A stretch of DNA of 64,000 bases from Chlamydiota bacterium (GTDB taxonomy: Bacteria > Auribacterota > Tritonobacteria > UBA1439), in NCBI GenBank assembly GCA_012729785.1, contig JAAYCL010000037.1:92001-156000 (forward strand). The letters run 5' to 3'. Shown in pieces: positions 8,066 through 17,059 of the stretch. Below the pieces are notes generated by a model that was not told the DNA's origin, ran no database searches, and saw only the letters and a list, made by a program, of their open reading frames with translations. Made by a program: the position numbers and the translations under genes. Within the stretch, counting starts at the first letter, position 1. Each line of letters begins with the position of its first letter.

Positions 8066-9268
8066 ATGGCGGACGGACGGCAGTTCATCAGCGTGGTGGT
8101 CCCCACGCGCAACCGGCGCGATACGCTCGGCAGGTGCCTCGAGGGATTCCGCCTCCAGGCACTCCCCGCCGATTGTTTCGAGGTGGTCGTCGTGGACGAC
8201 GGCTCCGACGACGGCACCGGCGCGCTGCTCGCCGAAGCCGCGAAGGGGATGCGGAACCTTCGGCATTTCCGGCAGGAGCCCGGCGGTCCCGCGGCGGCGA
8301 GGAATATTGGAATACGGGAGGCGCGGGGACCCCTCGTTCTTTTCACCGGCGACGACTGCATCCCCTCCCCCGATCTCCTCGTGGAGCACGCCCGGACGCA
8401 CCGCCTGCACCCCAGCGTCGCCGTGCTCGGCTACGTCACCTGGCATCCCGATCTCGAGGTGACGCCGTTTATGCGCTACCTCGCCGTCGACATGCAGTTC
8501 AGCTTCCCGCGGATCGAGAAGACGCCGCGCAGCGTCACCTTCAACCTCTTCTACACATCCAACATCTCCGTGGAGAAACGCCTCCTCGAGGCGGCGGGGC
8601 TCTTCGACGAGGATTTCAAAGACGCCGTCTTCGAGGACGTCGAGATGGGGTACCGCCTCTGGAAGACAGGGGTGGGCACCGTCTACAACCGGAGGGCGAT
8701 CACCTACCATTACCACCCCGTCACCCTCGAGGAGTACATCCGGCGCAGCGTCAAGCGGGGCCGGGCGGCCGCCCTGCTCTACAGGAAGCACCCCGAACTC
8801 AAGAGCACCGACTTCATCCACCTCGAGGACCTCACCGACCCCAAGGTGCGGTTCGACTTCTACAACGCCGTGCTCCGCTACCACAACGCAGTCGGCCTCC
8901 AGGAGGTGTTGGCGGAACCAGACGCGGCGGGCCCGATCGCACTGATCCCGCTCGAGGATCGGCTTCGGAACTGGGCCGGGGAAAGCCTCGACCGGCTCGC
9001 GGGGATCGCCCGCGGCCAGAAGACGCAGATCGAGGCGTTGGAGCGCGCCGTGCGGGACGCGCAGCAGGCCTTGCGCGCGACGCAGGAAGCGCTCGCCGAG
9101 CGGGACCGGCTCGTCGCGACACTCGATGAGAAGAACGCCCGCAAGAACGCGCGAATCGACGAACTGGAGAGGTTCGAGCTGCGGGTGAAGAGTTCCCTTC
9201 CGTTCCGTGCGTACCTCGGCCTCGCCAAGCTCCTCGGAAGAGGAAAGTCACCCGCCGGGCCCCGATGA
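8066..9268 (+). CDS. GT2-family glycosyltransferase with C-terminal coiled coil
   Basis: 400 residues from ATG 8066 (GGAG upstream, promoter 15 nt away). The GT-A domain shows FISVVVPTRNRRDTLGRCLE, VVVVDDGSDDGTG, FTGDDCIPSP and AVFEDVEMGYRL (acidic catalytic region). From about residue 310 to 380 the chain is a highly charged heptad-like helix (EALERAVRDAQQALRA and LATLDEKNARKNARIDELER-like runs), followed by a short basic tail. Its stop overlaps the next GT4 start by 4 bp (ATGA), so the two are translationally coupled. The coiled coil suggests a complex with the downstream GT4 and methyltransferase, which also carry coils; this is inference. Confidence 0.9.
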   Translation: MADGRQFISVVVPTRNRRDTLGRCLEGFRLQALPADCFEVVVVDDGSDDGTGALLAEAAKGMRNLRHFRQEPGGPAAARNIGIREARGPLVLFTGDDCIPSPDLLVEHARTHRLHPSVAVLGYVTWHPDLEVTPFMRYLAVDMQFSFPRIEKTPRSVTFNLFYTSNISVEKRLLEAAGLFDEDFKDAVFEDVEMGYRLWKTGVGTVYNRRAITYHYHPVTLEEYIRRSVKRGRAAALLYRKHPELKSTDFIHLEDLTDPKVRFDFYNAVLRYHNAVGLQEVLAEPDAAGPIALIPLEDRLRNWAGESLDRLAGIARGQKTQIEALERAVRDAQQALRATQEALAERDRLVATLDEKNARKNARIDELERFELRVKSSLPFRAYLGLAKLLGRGKSPAGPR

Positions 9269-10779
9269 AAATCAGCTTCGTCACCGTCAACCTGCTCGAG
9301 AACGATGCGGTAGGGAACGACATCGGCGCGCGCATCGGCATCCTCTCCCGTGCGGGGCACGACTGCCGCGTTTTCGTCTCCCGCGACTTCCCCGCTGTCC
9401 GCAGGGATTGCGCCTCCCTGGCGACGCTCGCCTCTTACCCAGAGTTCCTTCTCGCAAGCCGGTTCGCCGACCGGCTCGCCCCCTCGGCGGATGACCCCTT
9501 TCGGTGCCACCAGGACGCGGACATCTCGTTCTACAACTACTTCGGCGGGAGCGAACTATACCATTCCATCGCGCTTCCACACCGGGGGATCAGGGTCTTC
9601 GACTACCACGGGGTGACGTCGCCGGAACTCGTCGACGATGTCGCCGCGCGGGGGACCTACGAACGCGGCGTCCGGGAGACCGCCCTCGTCCGATACGCCG
9701 ATTTCGCCCTGGTGCGAAGCGCCTATATGCGCGACGAGCTCGCCCGGACCTTCGGCTTCCCCGCGGACCGGATCACCGTGCTCCCCTACGAGACGGACAC
9801 CTCGCGGTTCACGCCCGGCCCCCGCGACCCCGCACTGGCCCAGCGGTACGGCCTCGCGGGGCGGCGCGTGCTCCTCTACGTCGGGAGAATGGCCTCGCAC
9901 AAGAAGATAGACGAGCTCGTGCAGGCGCTCGCCGCAACGCGGCGCGAGATCCCCGACGCCGTCCTCCTCCTCGTGGGCAACACCTCGGAGGCGGCCCACC
10001 GGCGGGTGATGGAGGAGGCGCTCCGTCGCGCCCGGGAGCTCGGCGTCGGGGACTCCGTGATCTTCACCGGGGAGATCGACCACGCCGCGCTTCCCGCCTA
10101 CTACCGGCTCTGCGACCTGTTTGTCACCGCGAGCCGGCACGAGGGGTTCTGCATCCCGGTAATCGAGGCGATGGCGTGCGGCAAACCCGTGATCGGCGCG
10201 CGCGCGACGGCCCTTCCGGACACGATCGGCGACGGCGGTCTCCTTTTCGAACCGGGGGACCACAAGGCCCTCGCCGCCGCTGCGGCGCGCCTCCTCCGGG
10301 AGACGAAAGGCGGCGGCGACACTCCGTACCGCGCGTTGAGCCGCGCGGCGCTCGCCAGGGCGGGGCGCTTCTCAGCCGGATCGTACCGGCGCGCCTTCCT
10401 GGAGTTCGTAGAGCGGGCGGCAAAGCGGGAGCGCGGGGGGCACACGCCCGAGCCGCCGCCTCCCCCCGCCGTCTCCACCTCGCTTCCCGCGGCATTCTCG
10501 AGGTTGTGCGCCGGCGCAGACGTGTCCATCGACTACCACGACGCCTCACCGCGAAGGTTCGCAGGCCGCATGCTCAGCCGCGCGAGGGGCAAGGTCACCG
10601 CGCACCTGCGCCGCTTCTACCTCGACATCCTTGCGGCGCGCCAATCCGATTTCAACCGCTCGGCGACGCGCGCCGCGGATGAGATCGCCAGGTGCCTCTG
10701 CATCCTGAAGGATTCGCTCGACGAGCTCGACACCCGCCTGCGCAGGATCGAACAAGAACTCGAGGACCGTCGCCGCTGA
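9265..10779 (+). CDS. GT4-family glycosyltransferase with C-terminal coiled coil
   Basis: 504 residues. The GT-B domain (about 1-390) has the strand RVLLYVGRMASHKKIDEL at the start of the donor half and SRHEGFCIPVIEAMACGKPV, the family EX7E motif, near 290-310. A proline-rich linker (PEPPPPPAV) leads to a C-terminal helical part ending in the heptad-like CILKDSLDELDTRLRRIEQE. Extra C-terminal helices of this kind are not part of the GT4 catalytic fold. It overlaps the preceding GT2 gene by 4 bp. Retaining transfer of a sugar in the same glycan pathway is inferred. Confidence 0.9.
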   Translation: MKISFVTVNLLENDAVGNDIGARIGILSRAGHDCRVFVSRDFPAVRRDCASLATLASYPEFLLASRFADRLAPSADDPFRCHQDADISFYNYFGGSELYHSIALPHRGIRVFDYHGVTSPELVDDVAARGTYERGVRETALVRYADFALVRSAYMRDELARTFGFPADRITVLPYETDTSRFTPGPRDPALAQRYGLAGRRVLLYVGRMASHKKIDELVQALAATRREIPDAVLLLVGNTSEAAHRRVMEEALRRARELGVGDSVIFTGEIDHAALPAYYRLCDLFVTASRHEGFCIPVIEAMACGKPVIGARATALPDTIGDGGLLFEPGDHKALAAAAARLLRETKGGGDTPYRALSRAALARAGRFSAGSYRRAFLEFVERAAKRERGGHTPEPPPPPAVSTSLPAAFSRLCAGADVSIDYHDASPRRFAGRMLSRARGKVTAHLRRFYLDILAARQSDFNRSATRAADEIARCLCILKDSLDELDTRLRRIEQELEDRRR

Positions 10780-10817
10780 TCAGTCCCCGGCCCTCCGTGA
10801 AACCGAATGACGCCCCG

Positions 10818-12227
10818 ATGACAGATCGCGCACAACCGCTGACGGCCGTCGTCGTCCTCAACTGGAACGGCCGCGCGCATCTCGAGACGTGCCTCTCCTC
10901 CATCCTCGGGCAGAGCCATCCCCGCACCGCGGCGTACCTTGTCGACAACGGAAGCACGGACGGCTCCGTCGGCTTCGTCCGAGAAAGATTCTCGAGGGTC
11001 CGCGTCATCGCGTTTCCTGAAAACACCGGTTTCTGCGCCGGCAACAACGCGGGGATGCGCGCCGCGCTCCGGGAGGGCGCGGACTACATACTCCTTCTGA
11101 ACAACGACACGGAGATCGACCCCGGGTGCGTCGCGGCGCTCGTCCGCGAAGCGGAGACGGACCCGCTCATCGGCGCCTGCGGCTGCCGGATGCTCTTCTT
11201 CCACGAACGCACGTTGATCAACTCGACGGGGGTTGAAGCGTCGATCTACGGGCAGTGCTGGGACCGCGGCAAGGGACGCTTCAGCGGAGGGCGATGGCTC
11301 GAGGCGTGCGACATTCTGGCGGCATGCGGAGGCGCCCTCTTCCTCCGCGCCTCCGCGCTCCGTGAAACAGGGCTCCTGTGCGAGCGGTTCTTCACGTACT
11401 TTGAGGATGTGGACCTCTGCATCAGGTTGCGGGGCAAGGGATTCGGGGTCAGGTACGTGCCGGAGGCGGTCGTCTTCCACAAGCTCGGCGCCACCGCGGA
11501 GCTGCCGGTGTACACGCCGAGGAAGATGTTCTTCGTCCAGAGAAACCGTTTCCTCCTCGTCCTCAGGAACTGCCCCGCGCGCCTTCTTCCTTCGGTGATC
11601 ATCGCCAACGCGGCGTTCGAACTGCGCCGAGCCCGGGCGCACCTTCGTCTCCGCGACGCCGATGCCCTGCTCGTGCAGGCGCGCGCCGTCATCTCCATCC
11701 TGTTCCTGCTCCCCGCCATCGCCCTCCATAGGCTCCGGACCCGCCGCGACGCGCGCGGGCGCGCGTGGTCGATGCTCCACACGCACCCTGACGCCTGCCC
11801 CGACCTCCTCCCGGATCCTCCCTCCCCTCCCGGCGAGGAGCTCTCAAACAGGGTCGTGATGGGCGCGCGGGAGGGAGGACGCGGGAAGGGATGGTACGGG
11901 CCGATGGAGGCCGACGGAACGCGTTTTCGCTGGATGGGTGCGCGGGCGACCGTTACGCTGCTTCTCCCGCCGGGGGAGGCGCGGCTCGCTCTCGTCATCG
12001 CCGATCCGTACCCGGACGCGCCGCGGAAGGAGTGCCTGGTGTACGGGGCGGGGGCCCTCCTCGGGCGCCTCACGCCGGATCGGTCGTTCAGGCGGCACGA
12101 ACTCGCCTTTCACGGGAGACCGGGCGCCGTGGAGATCGTGCTGGAGGCCTCCGGGCTGATCGACGGTTTCGCGCTCGGCGAACCCGCCGACTTCTCCTTC
12201 CGCGTCAGCGAGATAGGCTTTCTCTGA
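10818..12227 (+). CDS. GT2-family glycosyltransferase with C-terminal beta-rich accessory domain
   Basis: 469 residues from ATG 10818. The first 240 residues are a GT2 domain of rhamnosyltransferase type: TAVVVLNWNGRAHLETCL, YLVDNGSTDGS, NTGFCAGNNAG, LLLNNDTEIDPG and FTYFEDVDLCIRLR. A basic, partly hydrophobic helical stretch follows. From about residue 355 there is a domain starting KGWYGPMEADGT and ending FALGEPADFSFRVSEI, predicted beta-rich. A similar domain ends three other proteins in the window (at 18445, 21526 and 26281). It lies 38 bp after the GT4 gene, in the same operon. Confidence 0.9.
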   Translation: MTDRAQPLTAVVVLNWNGRAHLETCLSSILGQSHPRTAAYLVDNGSTDGSVGFVRERFSRVRVIAFPENTGFCAGNNAGMRAALREGADYILLLNNDTEIDPGCVAALVREAETDPLIGACGCRMLFFHERTLINSTGVEASIYGQCWDRGKGRFSGGRWLEACDILAACGGALFLRASALRETGLLCERFFTYFEDVDLCIRLRGKGFGVRYVPEAVVFHKLGATAELPVYTPRKMFFVQRNRFLLVLRNCPARLLPSVIIANAAFELRRARAHLRLRDADALLVQARAVISILFLLPAIALHRLRTRRDARGRAWSMLHTHPDACPDLLPDPPSPPGEELSNRVVMGAREGGRGKGWYGPMEADGTRFRWMGARATVTLLLPPGEARLALVIADPYPDAPRKECLVYGAGALLGRLTPDRSFRRHELAFHGRPGAVEIVLEASGLIDGFALGEPADFSFRVSEIGFL

Positions 12228-12282
12228 ATACCGGGCGGGGCGCCGGGACGATACACCGAGGTGGGAGAGGAGGCGGCACGCA

Positions 12283-13458
12283 ATGGGCTGGGACTCATTC
12301 CCCAAGGGGACCTTGTATCGAAAAGCGCGTGAGATCGTGATGGGAACGGCGCGAAACGACTCCCTCCGGCAGATCGAGGAGCGGCTCCTCTGCATCGAGG
12401 AGTATATCCGCCAACGGCGGCGGGAGAACTCTTCGAGCGGGCAGGCGGTGTGCGCCCACGGCAGTTTCGACCAGATAGAGCTGCGGGACTCCGCGCTCGC
12501 CGTGCAGGGGTGGATGATGCTCCCGGGCGCAGCGTTCGACCGCCTGATCGTCTACATCAACGAGGCGGAGGCGGCGCGCGCGACCCCCGTGGAGAAAGCC
12601 GAGCTCGGCACCGTATTTCCCACGGTCCCGCATGCCCCGTCCGCGGGATTCCGTTTCTCCGTCGCGCTTGCGCCCGAACAGACGGAGGGGATGATCGACA
12701 TCCGCGTGGCGGGGGTCACGGGGGGACGCGAAACCGCGCTGCTGGAAACGTGGTACCGCGGCGGCATCGAGTCGCTCCTCCCCGTCCCGCCCCTCGACCT
12801 GATGAAGAGGGTCACGATCTACACGTGTTTCTACATCACCGGCGGGCTGCATTCGTACCGCGACTTCTGGAGCGCGATCCGCCGGCACACCGATCCCGCG
12901 ACGTTGGGCGCGGTGCTCGACTGGGGCTGCGGCTGCGGACGTCTCACCCGCCACTTCATCAGCTTCTCCGGCATCCCGCGCATCTGCGGCTGCGACATCG
13001 ACGCGGGGGCGATCGCCTGGTGCGCGGAGAATCTCGCCCCGGCGCAGTTCGCGACCGTCCCGCTCCACCCGCCCGCCCCGTACGAGGACGACAGCTTCGA
13101 CGCGGTGGTCGCCTATTCCGTCCTGACCCACCTGACAAAAGACGTGCAGTTGGAGTGGATCAAGGAGATGCGGCGGATACTGAAACCCGGCGGGCTCTTC
13201 CTGGCGAGCGTGCACGGCGAGTCGGCCGCCTTCGTGAGCTTCAACAAGGAAGCGCCGAATATCCTCGCGGACGGAATCTGCGACTCCTTCCATGGCGGAC
13301 CGCAACTGGACGGCATCGCCCCCCCGGGCTACTACCGGGGGACGTTCCAAGCGAAGCGGTACACCCTTCGCGAGTATTCGCGGCTATTCGAGATCCTCGA
13401 ATACAGGGAGCGGGGCGCGATCAACTTCCAGGATCTCGTGGTGATGCGCAAGCGCTGA
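12283..13458 (+). CDS. class I SAM-dependent methyltransferase with N-terminal coil and beta domain
   Basis: 391 residues. Three parts can be seen: an N-terminal heptad-like helix (SLRQIEERLLCIEEYIRQ, residues 23-40); a domain of about 110 residues (from FDQIELRDSALAVQGWMM) that looks beta-rich and is of a type found attached to glycan enzymes; then a Methyltransf_11-type domain with LDWGCGCGRLTRH (motif I), CDIDAGAIAW, VVAYSVLTHL and LKPGGLFLASVHG. ATG 12283 has GGAGG upstream at slightly long spacing; ATG 12340 is an alternative. It is the last gene of the 8066 operon. Target unknown, probably a sugar or glycan chain end. Confidence 0.88.
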   Translation: MGWDSFPKGTLYRKAREIVMGTARNDSLRQIEERLLCIEEYIRQRRRENSSSGQAVCAHGSFDQIELRDSALAVQGWMMLPGAAFDRLIVYINEAEAARATPVEKAELGTVFPTVPHAPSAGFRFSVALAPEQTEGMIDIRVAGVTGGRETALLETWYRGGIESLLPVPPLDLMKRVTIYTCFYITGGLHSYRDFWSAIRRHTDPATLGAVLDWGCGCGRLTRHFISFSGIPRICGCDIDAGAIAWCAENLAPAQFATVPLHPPAPYEDDSFDAVVAYSVLTHLTKDVQLEWIKEMRRILKPGGLFLASVHGESAAFVSFNKEAPNILADGICDSFHGGPQLDGIAPPGYYRGTFQAKRYTLREYSRLFEILEYRERGAINFQDLVVMRKR

Positions 13459-13491
13459 TATATCCGCGCGGGAGGGGGAGCGTCGCGCAGC

Positions 13492-14307
13492 TCAAGGACG
13501 GCGTTCGACCGATTCCTCGGCGAGATCGGGATACAGGCGCGCTCGACACGGGGAGGGAAGAAACGCGCGGGGCACCATCCTGTATCCGCAAAACCGGCAC
13601 TCGCCGGCGCGAACCCGGCCCGCCCGCGCACAGGTTCGCAGCAGGGTACCCGCGGGGCAGGTCTTCTTCAGGACGAAGCCGACGCTGGTGAACCGGGACC
13701 CGCCCCACCCGTGCACACGGTCGATATGCGTATCCGGGTCGTTGAAGATTTCATCCACCGGCCGCGGGACGGCCCTTCGGTCAAGGAGGCGCAGGGAGGG
13801 ATGGTGCGTGAGGAGCGCCCGGTACCAGTCGTCGCGCGGATAGAGGTCGACCGTGGCGATGAGCACCCCCCCCCAGTCGAGGACGCGCGCCATCTCGTCG
13901 ATCGCCGCCAGCCGCGGCGCCATGATCTCGAGGTGCTCCAGGACGCTCACGCAGATCACGGCGTCGAAACTCCGATCCCGCCAGCTCATCGCGCGGATAT
14001 CCTCGACCCGGTAATCGATGCCCACGCCGTGTCGGGCAGACATCTTCGCGTCTATACCCTCGGCTGATCCGGCCTCGGCAAAGATTTTATCCGATCCGCT
14101 GACGCGGCAGCCCCGCTGCGCACAGTAGACGCCGATCTCGCTCCTCCCGCATCCCGCGTCCAGAACCCGCAACCCGTTGCGCGGCTTCAGATTCTCGAGG
14201 ACGAACGGATACTCCCACCCGCGCGTGGAATCCTCCGCCAGGCTCGCTCCCCATGCGCCCTCATCGAGATAGCGGCGGATCTCGCTTTTCCTGGCGTACC
14301 GGATCAC
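13492..14307 (-). CDS. class I SAM-dependent methyltransferase
   Basis: 271 residues with a GTG start preceded by GGAGGG. Motif I is VLDAGCGRSEIGVYC near residue 50, then GSDKIF (motif II) and VICVSVLEHLEIM with WGGVLIATVDLYP, as in Methyltransf_11 enzymes. The C-terminal tail has Cys residues (KKTCPAGTLLRTC and GECRFCGY) that could form a small metal site. It is convergent with the other methyltransferase (33-bp gap) and lies 46 bp downstream of the radical SAM gene on the same strand, suggesting a two-gene operon. Substrate unknown. Confidence 0.85.
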   Translation of the reverse strand: MIRYARKSEIRRYLDEGAWGASLAEDSTRGWEYPFVLENLKPRNGLRVLDAGCGRSEIGVYCAQRGCRVSGSDKIFAEAGSAEGIDAKMSARHGVGIDYRVEDIRAMSWRDRSFDAVICVSVLEHLEIMAPRLAAIDEMARVLDWGGVLIATVDLYPRDDWYRALLTHHPSLRLLDRRAVPRPVDEIFNDPDTHIDRVHGWGGSRFTSVGFVLKKTCPAGTLLRTCARAGRVRAGECRFCGYRMVPRAFLPSPCRARLYPDLAEESVERRP

Positions 14308-14352
14308 CTTCTGCTCCCTCCGTCGGGGCGTGTGCGCGGGAATCGCGCCGGC

Positions 14353-15486
14353 TCACAGATCGACGACGAACGAACGGTTGCAGCGGTCCCTGATGAACGC
14401 GCAGGCGCGCTTCATCTCGTCGGGGGGGATGGAGAGGCCGATTTTTTTCGCCCGCTCGGCGAGGACGCTCGCGCGGTCCGACTGGAGCATCTCGTCGAGT
14501 ATCTCGCCGTGCTCGCAGGGATGGTAGCAGGTGAGAGAGCACGGATTGAGCATCAGGGAGTAGAGGCTCCGGCACGCCGTGATCAGCTTCCCCACGGGGC
14601 CCGCCGCATCGTGCCGCGGTTTGAAGTAGGTGCTGTAGTACTCCTCCGGCTTGCAGTGCGTCCATTTCCCGTCCGGGAAGAGGAGCGCCACGAAGAACTG
14701 CCGCCAGCACCGGCTCCTGCTCCGCACCCCCTCGCGCGTCAGACCGCTGAAATCGCTCAGCCCCCGCAGCGTGATATTGATCTCCGGGAACTCCTTCTGC
14801 CATTCCGCGCTCTTCCGGAAAAACTCCCGCCACATCTCCGGGGTCTTGAGCACGGTCATCGGGCTGTCGTACGGGATGAGGGGTTTGACCTCCACGCTCA
14901 TCTGGTAGGGGCTCTTCCTCTGTATCTCCGTCAGCCGGCGGAACAGCTCCGGGAGGTGCGGAAACGACTTGTCGGAGGCGGTCGGGACGATCATCACCCG
15001 CCGGAACCTGCTCCAGGAGGGGCGCGGGTGCGTCACGATCCGCTCGAGCGTGTCGAGGAGCAGGTCCCCGTCAACCCCCCGCTGCGCCTTGTTGATCTCC
15101 CCCACCCCGTCGAGGCTGAACGGGAGGATGTTGACGTACGGGAGCACCGCCATCAGGACGTCGTAGGGCCCCGTCCCGTTCGAGTTGAACTCCAGCGAAA
15201 GCCCTTCGCCGAGGCTTTCCCGAAGACGCCGCATCAGGTCCACGACACCCGGGACCAGCGTCGGCTCTCCGCCGGAGATGCAGATATGCTTGGGCTTCAC
15301 CCGCAGGAGTTCCCCGAGCGCCTTCTCGTAGTCGGGTTTGCGTCTCCGCACCTCGTCGCTGTTGAAGCAGTAGACACAGCGCTGGTTGCAGTGGAAGGTG
15401 ATGAGCCAGGTCACGCACCAGTGGAAGTTGGGGTAGGAACTCCTGTGCAGGCGGAGCAGCCGCTCCGTATTGATCATCAGCCCCAT
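14353..15486 (-). CDS. radical SAM protein (MoaA/NirJ-like core)
   Basis: 377 residues. TFHCNQRCVYCFN holds the C-X3-C-X2-C cluster motif near residue 35, and ICISGGEPTLVPG is the SAM-binding GGEP motif. A later SLDGVGEINKAQRG segment matches the usual beta-4 region. Further Cys residues occur in the C-terminal third (SRCWRQFF, THCKPEEYY, NPCSLTCYHPCEHG) and could hold an auxiliary cluster. The ATG at 15486 has GGAGGGG just upstream. A candidate promoter lies 37 nt upstream. The clustered context with GTs and methyltransferases suggests modification of a sugar or a glycan-linked substrate. Confidence 0.88.
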   Translation of the reverse strand: MGLMINTERLLRLHRSSYPNFHWCVTWLITFHCNQRCVYCFNSDEVRRRKPDYEKALGELLRVKPKHICISGGEPTLVPGVVDLMRRLRESLGEGLSLEFNSNGTGPYDVLMAVLPYVNILPFSLDGVGEINKAQRGVDGDLLLDTLERIVTHPRPSWSRFRRVMIVPTASDKSFPHLPELFRRLTEIQRKSPYQMSVEVKPLIPYDSPMTVLKTPEMWREFFRKSAEWQKEFPEINITLRGLSDFSGLTREGVRSRSRCWRQFFVALLFPDGKWTHCKPEEYYSTYFKPRHDAAGPVGKLITACRSLYSLMLNPCSLTCYHPCEHGEILDEMLQSDRASVLAERAKKIGLSIPPDEMKRACAFIRDRCNRSFVVDL

Positions 15487-15522
15487 TGTCGCCCCTCCGA
15501 ATCGCTACATCTATAAATAAAA

Positions 15523-15551
15523 AGTATAGCGCGATTCCGATTCCGGGGCAA
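15523..15551 (-). promoter_or_regulatory. candidate promoter for the 14353-15486 radical SAM gene
   Basis: Minus strand: TTGCCC, 17-nt spacer, TATACT, in a locally AT-rich stretch of the 232-bp divergent intergenic region. Confidence 0.6.
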
Positions 15552-15604
15552 CAGGCCAATCGTCCAATCGGCGTGTTGATCATCGCGCCCGATGTTGGGC
15601 CGCC

Positions 15605-15637
15605 CACTATCCGCCCCACTATTCGTGTCCGCACTAT
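15605..15637. repeat. three direct copies of CACTAT in a divergent intergenic region
   Basis: CACTAT occurs at 15605-15610, 15617-15622 and 15632-15637, each followed by C/T-CG. The spacings are 12 and 15 nt. It lies between divergent promoters and could be a regulator-binding array, or chance. Confidence 0.35.
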
Positions 15638-15663
15638 TCGGTGCGGACGGGATGGGATTGATA

Positions 15664-15669
15664 TATACT
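15664..15669 (+). promoter_or_regulatory. candidate -10 element for the 15719 GT4 gene
   Basis: TATACT 49 nt before the ATG. No convincing -35 at 16-18 nt upstream. Confidence 0.45.
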
Positions 15670-15718
15670 GTTTTTTCCGACGGCGCATTCCCTTTTCGGC
15701 GTACACAGGCGGAACCCG

Positions 15719-16963
15719 ATGAATGTCGTTTTCGTTGCCTACGAGGACCTCCGGGGGGCGGGGGTCATCCACGCGTACAATTTCGCGTGCGAGATCGCCC
15801 GCATGGGCGACCGCGTCCTCTTCCTGATGCCGGGCCTGCGCGAGAGCGTGGGCGTGATGGATCGCGCGCCCGGGTTCGAGATCGGCATCCTGCGCTTCGA
15901 TCATGCGATCCTGGTGCCGTCCCTCCGCGCCCGGATCGCCGCCTTCTCCCCCGATATCGTCCACGTCTGGACGCCGCGGAACATCCCGGCGCGGGCGGCG
16001 CTGGAAATCCGATTGCGCACCGGCGCGAGGATCGTCATCCACTACGAGGACGACGAGGAGTTCGTCTACAACCAGCAGTTCCCCCCCGATCCCCTCTTCC
16101 GAGCGCGCTACACGATCAAGACGCTCGGGTTTCCCCGCCCCGGGGAGCCCCACCCGCACCTTTGGTTCTGGAAGAACCCTCTCATCTCGGCTCTGGCGAA
16201 CCGCGCGGCGGCGTCCTTCACGGCGCTCTCCCCCGCGTTGCGGGACTCGCTGGCCGCCCGCTGGTCCAAGAGGATCGACGTGCTCTACCCGGGGGTCGAT
16301 CTCGACAAATTCCATCCCGGGGCCGCCCCCGCGCCGGTGCGCGAGCGGTTCGGTCTCTCGGGGCGGAAACTCGTCGTCTACTCCGGGTCCGTCGCCCTGT
16401 ACCATGACTTCGATATCCTCCTGAGGGCCATCGCGATCGTTGTCCGCAAGGATCCGTCCGTCTGCCTGCTCCAGTTCGGGAGGTTCGCCTGGACCGAGGA
16501 GCGCACGCAGGCGCTCATCAATGAACTCGGCATCCGCGACCACGTCGTCCTCGGCGGCGAGGTCCCCCACAGGGAGATCCCCGCGCATCTTGCGGCCGCC
16601 GACGTCCTCGTCCATCCCGCCCGCTTCAACGATTTCAACACCTACCGCCTCCCCTCGAAGATCCCCGAGTATCTCGCGATGGGGAAGCCCGCCGTGATCT
16701 CCCAGGCGGGCATCGGCGCGGAGTTCAGGGACCGGGTCGAGGTCCTCAAGACCCGCACGGAGGACCCGGCGGAGCTTGCCGGAAAGATCACGGAGCTTTT
16801 GGGCGACGAGGCCTTGCGCGACGCCCTCGGGAAAGGCGCCCGCCTCGCGGCGGAGCGGCTCTTCAACCTCGAGGCGAACGCGCTTCAACTCCGTGGGATT
16901 TACCGATCCGTCTGCCCGGGAAAGAAGCCCGCCGCCCCCGCGCGCGGCGGACCGACGCGCTGA
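15719..16963 (+). CDS. GT4-family glycosyltransferase
   Basis: 414 residues, complete GT-B size. The acceptor half starts MNVVFVAYEDLRGAGVIHA and contains DIVHVWTPRN. The donor half starts KLVVYSGSVALYHDFDIL, and the nucleotide-sugar motif reads RLPSKIPEYLAMGKPAV near residue 320. The tail is proline and alanine rich. It is the first gene of a plus-strand pair, 96 bp before the next GT4 gene, which has its own -10. Retaining sugar transfer is expected from the family; donor unknown. Confidence 0.9.
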   Translation: MNVVFVAYEDLRGAGVIHAYNFACEIARMGDRVLFLMPGLRESVGVMDRAPGFEIGILRFDHAILVPSLRARIAAFSPDIVHVWTPRNIPARAALEIRLRTGARIVIHYEDDEEFVYNQQFPPDPLFRARYTIKTLGFPRPGEPHPHLWFWKNPLISALANRAAASFTALSPALRDSLAARWSKRIDVLYPGVDLDKFHPGAAPAPVRERFGLSGRKLVVYSGSVALYHDFDILLRAIAIVVRKDPSVCLLQFGRFAWTEERTQALINELGIRDHVVLGGEVPHREIPAHLAAADVLVHPARFNDFNTYRLPSKIPEYLAMGKPAVISQAGIGAEFRDRVEVLKTRTEDPAELAGKITELLGDEALRDALGKGARLAAERLFNLEANALQLRGIYRSVCPGKKPAAPARGGPTR

Positions 16964-16998
16964 GGCCCCGCGCGGGTGGCGCTGCGGGGCGGCGGTTG

Positions 16999-17007
16999 TG
17001 CTACACT
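16999..17007 (+). promoter_or_regulatory. extended -10 element for the 17060 GT4 gene
   Basis: TGC followed by TACACT, 52 nt before the ATG at 17060. No clear -35; extended -10 promoters often lack one. Confidence 0.5.
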
Positions 17008-17059
17008 AGCGTCCGCAGATCGAGCGTCGCGGAATCGCAGCGCCTCCGGGAATGCGCCT

